A stretch of 64,000 nt of DNA from Bagarius yarrelli (GCA_005784505.1 VCAZ01000107.1:372001-436000); one strand, 5' to 3'. Counted from the stretch's first letter, positions 47,131-59,363 are shown. The notes: a model not told the origin generated them from the letters alone. Numbers and translations: made by a program.

Positions 47131-48063
47131 TAATGCATATTTTTATATGAAAAATAAACGGAATAATAACGCACGTTAGCAAGTTAGCAAACCTGTCTGT
47201 ACAATTAAATTAGTTTTTTTAAACTCACATTGGCTGACAGAGGAGGAGAAAATAACTTGGTCTTGGACATAATTGAAAATCCTTTTTCAAAAATTTTTCA
47301 TACACCATGATAAAAGTTTTTGTAATGTTATATTAATATTAAGATAAATATTGATTCTGAACTGTTCCAGATGTCGTAGGTGGTACAGTTGTGGTTGCAG
47401 TTTAGAGGTTTGGAGTTGTGTGTTAACGGGTTTCTTGTCTCTCTGTCTGTAATTCCAGGCCGTGTTATATTGTGTGTTTGTTTAGTATTGATGTGTTTCT
47501 ATAATTGTGACGTGATAGTGGTGGTATTAAGAGGGGTATCAGTCGGGTAAGCCCAAGGTACCAAATGCACCGCTCGCCACTGAGTTACACATACTACATA
47601 AACTACAAACACACCAAAATCTAATCACACCATATTCCTAAAAGAAATACTGTAACCATGACATCATCTTTCAGACCCTTTGACTCCTGTTTTTGAGTGC
47701 GAACAAAACACATTATTAATTTAGGTTTTCACTTTTTCTGCAGTACGTGAACACACTTATGACGTATCCTGTCTGTGTGAAGAGGCACAGGCAGGTAAGA
47801 AAATCTATAATAATGTTCAGACCGAACCTTTTGATTAGATTAAATTTCTTGCACCTGCGCCTTCCACAGAATATAAAAATACATATAAATATGTTGAGAT
47901 CAATTAATTTTATGATTGAAATCAGGATGTGAACAGACTTTTAACAAGCAGAGCAAAAGTTGTTTCTGAAGACAATCACCTATTGTACCTGTAAAACTGT
48001 GACTGTACTGTGTTTATTTTAAAAATCGTTTTTTTTTTTTAATTATTTCTATTATTTCCTTAG
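47131..48063. other. 5' flank of ccdc187 with dispersed repeat
   Basis: Positions 47810-47985 share blocks with 27690-27920 and belong to a dispersed repeat. A segment at 47745-47794 bounded by CTGCAG and GTAAGA could be a 5' non-coding exon; read in the frame of the downstream ATG it contains a stop. Confidence 0.35.
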
Positions 48064-48070
48064 GACAGAG

Positions 48071-49271
48071 ATGAATCAGAGAAAGATCTTTCCCAGCAAA
48101 CTGAGTTTTATACTCAAAGATCAAAGCAGTGATCTGGCATTCACCACACTGACCAGGGTCAATTCTATGGACTTGCTGAAAACGGGTTCACCAAAATCAT
48201 TGGCACTCGAGAAACTGAGAGCAAAGATCCAGCAGCAACAGCTAAGAACAACATCATCAGTTCCAGAAATTACAAGAAAATGTGAAGATCACATAATTAG
48301 AGAAGTCTGCAAAGTGGGCAAAGGTCTGTGATTTATCTAAGCACTCTATTAAAGCTCAATATAAGGACATAATGGGCAGATCAATAAAATTATAATGTAA
48401 TATAGTGTAATATTTTCTTTTGCCAGCGGAAGGAATACCACATGATAGACCTGTTTCTCGAAGGAAAGCGCAAATAAACCCATTCCACGGCAAAGACCAC
48501 CAAATAAACCAACCCCATAAAGACCCCACACTTAGAAAACGTAAGTAAGAAAATCCTTTCTGCCATAAAATGTGAATATATTTTAATTCAAATCTGCTTC
48601 ATCAACAGGATATGGTAAAATTGCAATAATACATTTGTTATTTCTTTAATATTTCTTTCACCATGAAATCAAAGAACACTATACGAACATATCTGCCTGG
48701 AGAGATGCCCAGAAACTGGTCAAAGAATTGTTAGATTCTCAATGCATTAAGGATCCAAAGTCTCAGAAGGACAAAACCAAGAGTATGCTGCTGAATTTTC
48801 TGTTGTTTTTTTGTGGGATAATAATCCCAATCTCAAAATTGATTAGCTAATTTTTATAAATGTTTGCATTTAATTAAAGTGCATAAGAAAAATTTCACAC
48901 CAAAGAATCACCAAGAGACTGCAGCGTTAAACACTAAAGCTGCTTCAACACAAAGATCTAATCAGTCTAATATAATTGAGAAATCATCTTATCATCCTTG
49001 GAGGAGGTCTTCACATCACCTGTGTGTGAAAAAGAATGGAAATGAAGATCCTGCCAAAGAAATTACAGCGCAGATACAAAATGCACAAGGGGTGCGTGAA
49101 TACATGCAGCGACAAGTCCTGGAGAGGAGAAGAAGGGAACAACAGATAAAGAGAAGAGCCGAATTAGAGCAGGAGCGGAGGAGAAAGAATGTACAGGACA
49201 TTCTAAAAAAACAAAAAGAAGCTCTTCACAGGACCAGAAAATCGCAGACACAACAGTATGAGGTATGTGTT

Positions 49272-49308
<37 letters not shown>

Positions 49309-52300
49309 AATTACTGCCCTGCTGCTTATTGGACGAATAGTGCAGCAGTTATTTCCAAAGCACCAGTTTATTTAACTCCAGACCTCAGTTTATCCCTATC
49401 AACTATACTTCACAGCTTTAATGCTAATCAAGCATCTCTAATGAATTTGATTAATTTACTATTAAATTATTCATAAATACAAAAATAACACATTGTGTTA
49501 AATTCTTTTACTTTGCATTTTCTATTCTTTTCTTTTTCAAACTGTTTTTTTTTTACAGCTAAAGTAACTGTGGCCGTGGGTGGGACGGTATGACAGTATA
49601 TATTGTAACCGCGGAATAAATTGTCAAGTTTTTTATCAGTGTATACCGACACGTAAGTGGACGTGAAGTCAACGTGAACCTGAACCAAATACTGGGAGTT
49701 GACATATTTATATCTCTTTTATTTAAGTGGTATTTATTTTATAGATGTTAATTAAGGACATTGATAGTAATTTTTGTCCACACGGCTGAAATGCAATGTG
49801 ACATACAGTGGAATTTTTTGTTGTAGCAAAATTTATCCAAGTTCATATTTAATTATTTATTAAGGACTAAAAAATAAAAGGAAAAACAAATAAAGTCCTT
49901 GGACATATTTAAGTTTATTTATTATGTAAATCACTTTTTGATGATTTTGCATAATAACTATTTATTAAAATATCTATATCATGAATTATATCGTTACCAT
50001 GAAATAAAATTACTCATAATGTGAAATTTAATTTTGGTCACTTCTAGCTGTGAGATTTCAGTGCTACAGTTCGGACTGTGGAAACTTTTTATTTCTGTTA
50101 CCAAATGTTTTGCATACATACAATACATGTTCCAATTCTTTCCCAATAAAACTATAGTAATAATTAGCAGTGTTGAAATGAACCTATCGAATAAGTCCGA
50201 ATCTGTACATAAAAGTAGAAGGTTTGGTAAGAGTAAACTTTGATTCTGTCTTTCATAACATTTTATTCCTCAGAGATGTAGAAATGATGACAAGGAACAA
50301 TTTGCTGTGAGTAATAATACTGTTGCACTGCAGCACAGCGTACAATCTGCTCGTTCGGATGCAGCCAGGTGAGGGCAGCATTGGCTAGTAATGGTTTCAT
50401 TTTTGTATTTTTATTATTATTATTCATTGATTTATGTTTTATTTTTTCAGGGTCAATCATGCCATAATGTACAGTATATGCTTAGTTTGATTGCATGTTT
50501 TTTTATGTAACAGACCACTGAAGATGAAGAAACATTCTGATGTCTGGACTAAAAGCAACAATCCTGTCTGTCTGGATGATGGGAATTGCTCCTTAATTAT
50601 CCCAGCTGAGGCTCACAGACACCGAGTGGAGGCTCTCAAAAAGACGATTGCCTCTCTGAATGCTCGTGTGCAGAATGAGACTGTCCGGCTCAGTGTTACT
50701 AGTCAAAACCAATCTCTGACCTACAGAAGACACACTGATTATAAACATAAAACTGCAGACAAAAAAAAGGAGTCTGTGATTATTAAAAGAAATGTCCCCA
50801 TACAGAAGGAAATAAAAATCACTGCAGGTAAGTCATTAACATGTCATTTCCTTTTAAAATAATAAAAGTGTATTTGTGTATTAAATGTGATTACTAAATA
50901 TGTATTATAGATAAGCGAGCTTGTCCAGGGATTCAGAATCAACAGAAAATACTTCAGTGCACATCAGATGAAGGTGAAGACACTGAAAACACAGAATCTC
51001 ATAACAAGGTATGACAGTTAGTTGACCACAGTTAGATGGTCATGGGCACCACTAAATTAGGATAATTTTAGGAGCACAAACACTTTGGGGACCCCCAAAG
51101 ATCTGTTTTATTATTAGTAACAATTGGAATGGTTGTGGAAGGGGACCCAACCTCATATTTTATATATAGCCCACAATTGCTAGCGGTATTTAAAGTACCT
51201 GGTTTATAAATAGCCGGCTAACCTTTAGCCTTGTGTAGTACAGAATACAGTTTTTTAAAATGTTCTCCAACAAATCGACTAGTTCCTGCATAACCCACTG
51301 TGTGCAGTGGAGTGATCTGAGTGGGATGTGCAGTCGGAGAGAGTTCCAGTGCCACTTCTCACTAGCACAGAGTCAGCAGTTTATCTGGGAAGAGGAGCTG
51401 AGGGCGCGCCAGTTCATTGCCCTCTTCAGACTCCGAGAGAAAGCACTGTGGGAGAGAAGCCGGGCTCAGCTAACATGGCTAGAGCACTGTAAAAAGTGAG
51501 TGAGTTACAGTAATACATACTGGCTGTATGCTTATTGACTTAATATCTGACAATTATTTTATTTATTTTATTTAATACATTTGCTGTAAAAACTCTTTAA
51601 CACATACTTTCATCTTCTCTCTACACAATTAACTGGGCAAAAGGGACCACCTGAGTGTAAATTACAGGCTGTGATTGATTCTCTCAACAGCAGTGACACT
51701 GTAAAGATAATGGTAGAGGAGTGTGTGTGCTGAAGTGCTGCTGAGATTCTCAACGTGTCTCTGCTGGGTTGAGAAACCATCCACAGAAAACATCTACAGC
51801 CATAAACTGAAAACTAAGAAAGGAAAAGCAAAACACAAACATAAAATAAAACCGAATGTAAAGTAGCAGCACATGTGCAGTTGATAATCTGTGTGGATGC
51901 AGATTGTATTGATTATTTATTTATTTTAGGCGTTTGACTTTGACAATAGCCCAAATTTAAAAAATTAGATATTGCTTTATAGAGCAAATTTAATAATTTC
52001 TGTTTAAGTGTAATATAAAATAGCCACTAAATTAAATTGCAAATAAAAAAAAACAATAAATGAAGTAATCATTTGTTTATTAGTTTGGTGTTGCTATTAT
52101 GTTAAGAAACCGCTGATCACTTCCCTCATTTTACCCCCCAATGCTGTTAATTCCTTTACTAAATAGTATCAGAACAAAATCAAACAGAAATAAAGACAGA
52201 AGTAATTGTATGTATGAGATGTCAAAGTATGTTACAAAATTAACAAGTAACAGTTAAAATACAAATAACCATCATTTCTTTTTTTCTTTTCCTCCCTTTT

Positions 52301-53954
52301 CTTTTCTTTTGTTTTCTTTTTTTCTTTTTCTCCTTTCTCCTTTTCCTTTTTTCTTCTCTGTTTAATTATTTTCTTTTTGTTTTATTTCTTTTCTTTTCTT
52401 GTTTCTTTTTTTCGTTTCTAGTTTCCTTTTTTTTCTTTTGCTTTTTTGTCACTATTTTCTTTTCTTTTGCTTTTTTTCTTTTCTTTTTTTTTTTTTTCCT
52501 TTGTTATTTAATTTTTTTATTCTATCTTAAGCTCATGCAATGGTTTATTTTTTAATGATCTGGGTTCTCTTTATCAGGGATGTTCTATCAGAGGAAGACT
52601 CTGTAGGTGAAATCAAAAAGAAGCAGAAAGAAGTTGTAAGGAAACTAAGACGTGAGGAGGTGAAAAACGATTTTTTGCCATTGCTTATAGTTATATAAGC
52701 TGTAAATAGTGTAAACTGGTTTTTCTATAAATTTCATAAATATCATTTGAAGTAATAATATAAATATTAAGGGCAGCATGGTGGCTTAGTGGTTACCACT
52801 GTTTCCTCACAGCAAGAAGGTTCCGGGTTTGAATAAGGTTTGGGTTTACTCCGGGTTCTCCGGGTTCCTCCCACAGTCCAAAAACATGTACTTGATCATG
52901 TTAGTTTGATTAGTGATTTTAAATTGCCCATAGGAGTGAGTGTGTGTGTGTGTGGGGACAGGGTGTACCCCTCCTGTCTTTCGCCCTTTCAGAGACGGCT
53001 GGGATAGACTCCAGCAGATCCCTGTGACCCCGAATTAGGGAATAAGCGGGTAAAGAAGATGAATAAATAAATACATATGAATGTTGCAATTTTACTGCTA
53101 TATGACTTCTTACCAGGCAGAGATCCACCACTGGCGTAACGTATATAAATGTGGGCAGCAGCAACGTCGTCTACTTCTTCACCATCACAGAGACATCCTA
53201 GATATCAAGACGTCGACCTCTCATATTCGGCAAGTGCTAAAGAAGCAGGCCAAAACTGAGAATGATTCCAGGCCCAGAGACAGAGCCTCAGCACCGGTAA
53301 CTCCTCTGCATCTCCTTGCATTTAGCCGCAATCCTACTCACCATGCACTGCTTTTATTACTACTTGTTACGATTTAAACGATCATAAGAGCTCTTACAGT
53401 CATAGGGAAGGGATTTGAGTAGGAGCTCCATTCTACCCACCAATTATCCACAGTTCTCAAGTGTTACTCCACAACCATGCTGTGTTAATTTTTCTTTTTT
53501 CGCAGGAGGTTACGAGTTTAAGGACAAAGCCTGGGATTAAACCAGCTGCCAAAGGCAAAGATAAGCTGCCAACTAAGCAGGGGAGGCAAGTGTCGCCATT
53601 CAGTTCTACTGTCATGCATTAAAACGAGGATGTGATATTCAGCATTGTTTTACAGTTGCCACCAAAGCCCTGTTGGTTTTGATGAGCAAAGTTGTAGGGA
53701 TTTTTAAAGCACTGCAGTGCAGCATTTAGCACATACCAGGGCTGTGAAGCATGACACACATCGGTGGGCAATTTTTTGAAACATAAGCTTGCAGCACCGG
53801 ACAGAATTATCATGAGCTTCTTAGGTAAGCACTGCACTCTATCACTGTAACAGTGAACCTCTCAGTGTAATTACACTAAGTAATGGAGGAAAGAAAGGGA
53901 GAGTGCAGAGAGGGGATGGGTGGGAGAGATAGAATTAGAGGAGTGAGAGACAGG

Positions 53955-54036
<82 letters not shown>

Positions 54037-57000
54037 GTGTGTGTGTGAGAGAAAGAGAGAGAAAGTGTGTGTGTGAAAGAGAGAAAGAGAGAGAGAGAGA
54101 GAGAGGAAGATATTGAAAGGGAAAGCAGGGCACGGCTAAGGAGAAGGATGCAGGCTGCTGCAGGCTGCTCTGCCAGCTCACAATAAGATGGGACTGTAAG
54201 TGGTTATTTGAGGAGTGGCTACAGTTTCTCACTGGGGATCCAGGAGGATCATCTAATGCACCTCGATGTTTTAGATTCTGTGGCCTTATCACGCCATTAT
54301 GCCAGCCATGAACAGACCAGGGTAGGTATAAAGTCTCTTTTTTTTCCATCTGCCTCTTTCTTTTGCATGCAGGGTCTAAGTGTCTTATTCTACTACTGGT
54401 GAAAAAAAGCCTCATGGATTCTACCAGATTAAAATAGATTTCTGAAAAAAGATCAATGCTCTCTTTCATGTACAATCATAAAGCAGTTTTATGTGAAGTT
54501 TCTTTTAAGATTGTTTCTAATTCTGCTGTAACATGAAGCAATCAGAATGTGGCCTACCCTAAGGAAACAGAGTGAACTCTAACTTTATATTTGTGTCCAC
54601 AGATTCTTTACTAAATCAGGACTCAGAAGACTTCTGACTGCAGATGAAGTATGGAGTCTTGGAAGAAAGAGAAGTCTGGGAGAACATAACATCCCAACAG
54701 AGCAGGAGATCTTACACACAACAGGAACCAGAGATTCAGGTGACCCAAAATGCTTCTCAGCATACAACCATCGAGGCAAGCCATGTCATCAGACCAGAAC
54801 TGAGAGAAAAGTCAAAAGAGAGGATGGAAAACCTTCCCAGAAACAAGAATTACTGAAAGCGAACACTAAACCTCATGGTTATGGTGGGTCAGGTTTTACA
54901 TTTCCTTTTAAATATAAATGGAGCATGCTCTGCAGGGATTTAAACACATAGCTGTAATTATTGCAACCATTATTTTTTATTTTTCACTGGTTATTGTATT
55001 ACATAACACAAACTCTTCTTCTTTTTTATTATTTGAATCACATCAGTAAAATAGTAAAAATAGCACCGTTTTGGTTTCTTTTACAAAACAGCACAGAATC
55101 ATTGTCAAGCCAGTGGTGAATGTCAGTGGTGATGTACAGTGTGTAGCCAGTATGTTTGCTGACTCATGCTCCTGGATGAATGTTTCAGCCATTAGTTATA
55201 TTGTGGTGCATCAATACAATCAATTTCCTGATTTACTGGTAGCTTTTGTGAAAATTAAAACTATAAATAAACAGCACAGAAAACAAACATATCTAATATG
55301 ATGTAATATATATAAAAAAAACATACAAATACAGATATGAGAAGGAGGCACACTAGTTTCTTTTCTCTAACTTCCAACAGGACAAAGCAGTGTATGTGGG
55401 AAGTTGTTAGATTAGTCAGTTTGTGGAATAAACATAGTTTATGTTCATTAGCATTAGCATGTAGCAATGAGTAATGCATTTACAGTGTTCAGCCATTCTT
55501 AGTTACTAGTTACTGCCCCTTCTGGGTTGCAGTTTAGCCTGTAACTTATTATTATATAACTGTATTTTATTTTTTATATTTTAGTAAATACAACCAACTT
55601 GTAACTAAACTTGTTGGAGGATTTTGTGTCCAGGTATAAAGTACAATACACATTGAGTGATCTTTAAAAAATGATATAGACACCCATACACTAAACACTC
55701 AAAAAGATGGAAATATAGATTATATAATGTGGGAGTATTAGTAAGGACTGTCGGGCCTTTTCTTTTGTTCCAAGCTATGTGTTTATGGGCTAGACGTTTT
55801 TACAGAAGCGTTCTAGTGCTGAAACGTTTTATGAGCATTATAATTCCAGTGAAGGTTAATTGCAAGGCTACAGCATTATAAATTATCAGCAGAATTGTAG
55901 TTCGAACAACACTGAGTATTATCAGACAATCATCTATTCAAATCACTTTATCATTGCAAGTCATGGTGCTGGTGATGTAGCTGACCACAAGTCACTTTTT
56001 TTAGTGACAAATTCAGACAAAATACAGTTAAAAGATATCTGATCAATTTCTTCTACTGGTTAGGTTAAATATTGATTTTTTTACTTATTATTCTTCTTGT
56101 CATTCGGATATGATTAAGTTATTAGGCAGTAATTTAATCTTATTCAAAAAGGTGTAATTCAATAGTTAATTTTATTTGGATTATTTTTGCCTTGTTTAGT
56201 ATTTAACTCACGTTCTTTTTATTACAGAGCCTGCAAAAAATGGAAAGACCCCTCATTTAAAGATGAGCCAAAAAGCACCAAAAAGCAATGAAATACACTC
56301 CAAAGAAAAAATCCATTGGAAGTCTGTAAAGGATCTGCAACATCTCACATCTGAACATAACCAACCTATCTGTGGAACATCTGACAAAGTCCCCATTGGA
56401 TCCTGCTTGACTTCTGACACAGAGGAAGACCTGCCCTATGATTATGAAGACATACAGCAAAAACCTAGAGAAGAAACAGAAGCAAGGTTTAAAGAGAAAC
56501 AGAACTACTCTTCATTTGAAATGACTGTAGACTGCGCTAAGGTTATAACTGACAATCTGACTCTTAATGTGAAGAACAGCCATCAAAGTGTGATATTTAA
56601 CAATAATCATGAGATTTGTAATGTGTCCAGTGAGTTCAACACAGCCTTTCCTCAGACACATGGGACTGATTTCGTCTCACAAAACTCTGAAAATCTAAAA
56701 TGGCAGAACATTAAAGATTCAACAATAGATAAAGCACTTGGTACAAAGTCAGTCATCGCTGTAAGCAGTGATATAAAAGGAACTGACAGCCTGTCCTGCG
56801 ATGATAGCCTTTCTGAGGCAGAAGATAAATCGGAACAGTTTTCTCTCCAGAGTGATGGACTGGTCTGGTCTGAAGAAGAGAAGGATGTCCACAGTGAAGA
56901 AAAATCTGAAGCAGCCACATTTGCTTTAGTCTATGCTGAGAAGTTTACAGTCATCCCAGAATCACTATTATACTGCCACAAGTCCAACAGTGAACAATGT

Positions 57001-59240
57001 AAACTGGATTCCTGTAGTCTCACTTATAATAAAACACACATCACAGCAGAGTCCAACCTGTCAGAAATCCTTTCTCCTGTAGATGAGGTTTTATCATATG
57101 GAAGTGCTGAGTTTCCTTCATCACTTAAAGGAGAAAGTGGACCAGGACTAGACATCAACAGTTTAGCTCCTCCTTCACCTGCCTATGAGATTATTACATG
57201 GACTAGTGAGGAGGATCTTCTAGCGCCACCTGACTTTCTCGAAGACCCATCTCTTAATAGCGAGAACATTCCTCCTCTAACTGTAGACTTGTCTTGTAAA
57301 AAAGATACAAAGGGGCCAAGTGAGAAAAGTGTTAACAATGATGCTAACAATAGAGATTTGTCTCAAATGTTTTATTCTGCAGACGAGGATCAGGAAGACG
57401 AGAGTTCTGAATACTCCAGCTCTTTTTCTGTGGATGAGAGTAAAGACAGTAAAGATCTTTTGTCCCACTTTAACATTGGGGACAGGGTCCTTGTCTGCAA
57501 CTCAAGACCAGGAGTTCTTAAATATAAGGGGTACACTGCTTTTGCTAATGGCTTCTGGGCTGGAGTTGCACTCGATACACCAAAAGGAAATCACAACGGA
57601 ACATTCAGAGGTGTAAAGTATTTTACATGTCAGAAAAGCTGCGGGGTCCTAGTCAGAGCCGAAGACATCTCCCATCTGCATGGAGATCTATGTAATGATG
57701 CAAATACACGCATGGAGAAAGATACTTTTTTAAATGAGGATCACTCCAATAACCAAGATGGAAAAAATGGAAATAAATTATATAGACAGGGGCAAATATG
57801 GCAAAGTGTCAGACATTCCTCGCCTGGACACAGTTTCTCAGCGTCAACACAAACATTTCAACAGAAGCCATGTGAAAATAATGAAGCAACAGACGATGCA
57901 CTGCCAATGTTTTTAACATCCAGCATAAGAGCACCATTGAATGTGAGCCAGAAACTTTATATAAAAATATTTATTTTTGATCAAAATGTGCACTTCAGTC
58001 ATCCCCAAACATTTTTCTCTAGATTGACTGTATGAGCCATTTGGATGAGTCAAAGGATTTGGTAGAGAGATTAACAGAGGAGATTTTTGCAGATGCTTTA
58101 AAAGACATACCGGGAATTTCACCAACACATGACGACAAATCAAAGGAAGTTGTAAGTCATCAATTTTATGAATTCATAACTTTGAATGCTTTTGTAAAAT
58201 AACCACTTTGGTCCTAATGTTTTCCTTCTTGATTTCAGAATTTTATGAAAAAAGATGTGATAAACAAACCCGGTATCATCATGGATAAGTGGCAGCAGGT
58301 GTATCCAGTAACTCCACCACAGATTCGGGTCAAACCTCACGAACAAAGCATTGTGTACAAACTAGTCGATAACGCGGTTTCGACTCTCTGTGGCCAGACA
58401 AATCTAAATGCGCTCGATGACTGTGAAACACCGAGTTACCTAAAAGATCAGGAAAGCTGCGAAACCTACAGGCGGGTGAGTTCTATTAACTTAATACAGT
58501 GTTGGCAATCTCAACACTCTGGTGTGTGTGATTTTCTGTCTTTCTGAATTTGTCAGGTTCTTTTCCAGTTAGCGTCTGATATTCTGAACAAAATCTGTGC
58601 TAATTTACTGGAAGTGAGTGAAACCTTTCAGAAAACAATGGATCAATCAGTCATTTCCCTTGTACAGACAAGACAAATTTCAGTCAATCTATTAAAGGTG
58701 AGAGCTGATATAAAGGCTTAAGTGTAATATTAACAAGAAATCAATTATTTTATTGAAAATGTCACATTTAATTGAATTTTATTATAATGATATCATCATT
58801 GCTATTGAAATATGGCTCATGCCAATAGACTTAATTGTGAAATATATCTGCTGTTCATCTGGACAAGGACGCAGTGAAACGGGAAACACAGAAAGTGCTT
58901 AATTTGGGAAAAAACGATCAAGAAATGACCGAGATGCTGCAAACTCTGTGCAAATACTGGTATGCTAAGAGGGACAAAGTGGACTACATCCTGGTTTGTA
59001 CAATATTTATTTAATAGCAATTTAAAGAATAAATGTTATTTCTATAGCTTATTATTTACTCTTTTATTGTATATCACACCCATGTTGTATTTTTTGTAGA
59101 TCCAGGAGCTTCACAGTGAAGAGAAGGAGTGGGTGGATTACAGTAATGACCAAATCACTGTAAAAATGCAACTGGCCAATGACATTTTTAACTACCTTCT
59201 GGATGACACTATAGCAGTTCTTAACCAGATTTATGAATGA
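48071..59240 (+). CDS. ccdc187: CEP350/CCDC187-family centrosomal CAP-Gly protein (18 coding exons)
   Basis: Large coiled-coil protein of the centrosome/microtubule-anchoring CEP350 family. Exons: 48071-48323, 48427-48540, 48675-48782, 48880-49262, 50274-50368, 50514-50827, 50911-51008, 51308-51495, 52578-52659, 53117-53296, 53506-53585, 54603-54883, 56228-57942, 58023-58151, 58239-58475, 58557-58697, 58868-58993, 59100-59240. Every phase agrees, giving 1554 residues. Family blocks in order: WRDAQKLVKELL (about 130); a charged coiled coil, EYMQRQVLERRRREQQIKRR (about 230-285); HRHRVEALKKTIASLNARV; FRLREKALWERSRAQLTWLE (about 495-515); a CAP-Gly domain (about 1140-1211); and the conserved C-terminus AKRDKVDYILIQELHSEE...DYSNDQITVKMQLA. 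The protein is about half the length of CEP350 and lies head to head with gpsm1, which favours ccdc187. The start is the first ATG after an in-frame stop; a longer N-terminus is possible. Confidence 0.87.
48880..49262 (+). CDS. ccdc187: ccdc187 exon 4, coiled-coil exon
   Basis: Encodes a basic coiled coil with REYMQRQVLERRRREQQ and RRRKNVQDILKKQKEALHRT. This is equivalent to the EVRQYIVRQQEERKRK segment of CEP350. The donor GAG|GTATGT is followed 12 bp later by a (GT)n run (49275-49308). Confidence 0.85.
49310..50273. other. ccdc187 intron 4
   Basis: AT-rich; no exon or transposon recognised. Confidence 0.4.
51308..51495 (+). CDS. ccdc187: ccdc187 exon 8, conserved LREKAL block
   Basis: Starts after GTGTGCAG. 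Contains EEELRARQFIALFRLREKAL and RAQLTWLEHCKK, the best conserved internal block with CEP350. Ends in phase 2 at AA|GTGAGT. Confidence 0.88.
51496..52577. other. ccdc187 intron 8 with T/C-rich tract
   Basis: Contains a long TTTTC-type polypyrimidine tract at about 52270-52505. No gene. Confidence 0.6.
52771..53075 (+). mobile_element. tRNA-headed SINE, family 1, copy 4, in ccdc187 intron
   Basis: GGGCAGCATGGTGGCTTAGT head, AAGGTTCCGGGTTTG B-box region, TCCGGGTTCCTCCCACAGTC, TAGACTCCAGCAGATCCC tail. It ends about 40 bp before exon 10, so it supplies much of the branch-point region for that acceptor. Confidence 0.85.
53506..53585 (+). CDS. ccdc187: ccdc187 exon 11 with GC-AG intron
   Basis: Reads EVTSLRTKPGIKP and ends CAGGGGAG|GCAAGT, a GC donor. 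The phase (2) fits the next exon at 54603, and no nearby GT donor keeps the frame. Inference from sequence only; no transcript seen. Confidence 0.7.
53586..54602. other. ccdc187 intron 11 with (GA)n tract
   Basis: The (GA)n tract at about 53955-54112 contains GTGTGTGT islands. Arg/Glu-rich and Ser/Leu-rich frames there are repeat products. Confidence 0.7.
54603..54883 (+). CDS. ccdc187: ccdc187 exon 12
   Basis: An open frame without its own ATG: RFFTKSGLRRLLTADEVWSL and on to KANTKPHGY. Acceptor TTGTGTCCACAG, donor G|GTGGGT. Phase 2 in and phase 1 out match both neighbours. No known domain. Confidence 0.75.
54884..56227. other. ccdc187 intron 12
   Basis: AT-rich; no exon or transposon recognised. 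Confidence 0.4.
56228..57942 (+). CDS. ccdc187: ccdc187 exon 13, acidic linker and CAP-Gly
   Basis: The 1.7-kb central exon. About 410 residues of acidic, Ser-rich, probably disordered sequence precede the CAP-Gly domain. The open frame continues to 58035, but the GTGAGC donor after 57942 and the acceptor at 58022 show that the tail is intronic. Confidence 0.9.
57469..57684 (+). other. CAP-Gly domain coding segment
   Basis: FNIGDRVLVC, PGVLKYKGYTAFANGFWAGV and GNHNGTFRGVKYFTC. CEP350 also has an Asn-rich GNxNG in place of the GKNDG of classical microtubule plus-end proteins. That change should weaken EEY/F-tail binding (inference). Confidence 0.92.
59100..59240 (+). CDS. ccdc187: ccdc187 last exon
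   Basis: Encodes IQELHSEEKEWVDYSNDQI and ends NQIYE at TGA (59238-59240). It closely follows the CEP350 C-terminus but lacks its final extension. Confidence 0.9.
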   Translation: MQELHSEEKEWVDYSNDQITVKMQLANDIFNYLLDDTIAVLNQIYE

Positions 59241-59357
59241 GACAACAAATAATACAGATTTGGCCATTTTTATCATGTCTTTTAAAAAAAAAAAAAAAAA
59301 CTTTTACACATCTTGAATTTTTGATGTAGGCCAATTGGGTGTTTTGCTTTAAAACCA

Positions 59358-59363
59358 AATAAA
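59358..59363 (+). terminator. Poly(A) signal of ccdc187
   Basis: AATAAA 118 bp beyond the stop codon, after a poly-A run at 59283-59299. Confidence 0.65.

Noticed and set aside
47745..47794. Candidate first coding exon of ccdc187
   Set aside because: Splice-like borders, but it has a stop in the frame of the ATG at 48071; at most 5' UTR.
54244..54321. Possible extra ccdc187 exon (EDHLMHLDVLDSVALSRHYA) between CCAG and GTAGGT
   Set aside because: Coding-like, but its only open frame is phase 0. The neighbouring exons need phase 2, where it hits a stop after three codons.
53876..54475. 199-codon minus-strand frame and Arg/Glu-rich plus-strand frame
   Set aside because: They cross the (GA)n tract inside a ccdc187 intron and have no conserved domain.
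57943..58035. Continuation of the large ccdc187 open frame
   Set aside because: It follows a good GTGAGC donor and ends before a clear acceptor at 58022; the downstream exon keeps the CEP350 C-terminal similarity.
56263..58035. Calling the gene cep350
   Set aside because: Total length is about half of CEP350 and the neighbour is gpsm1; ccdc187 is the better fit, though a tree would be decisive.
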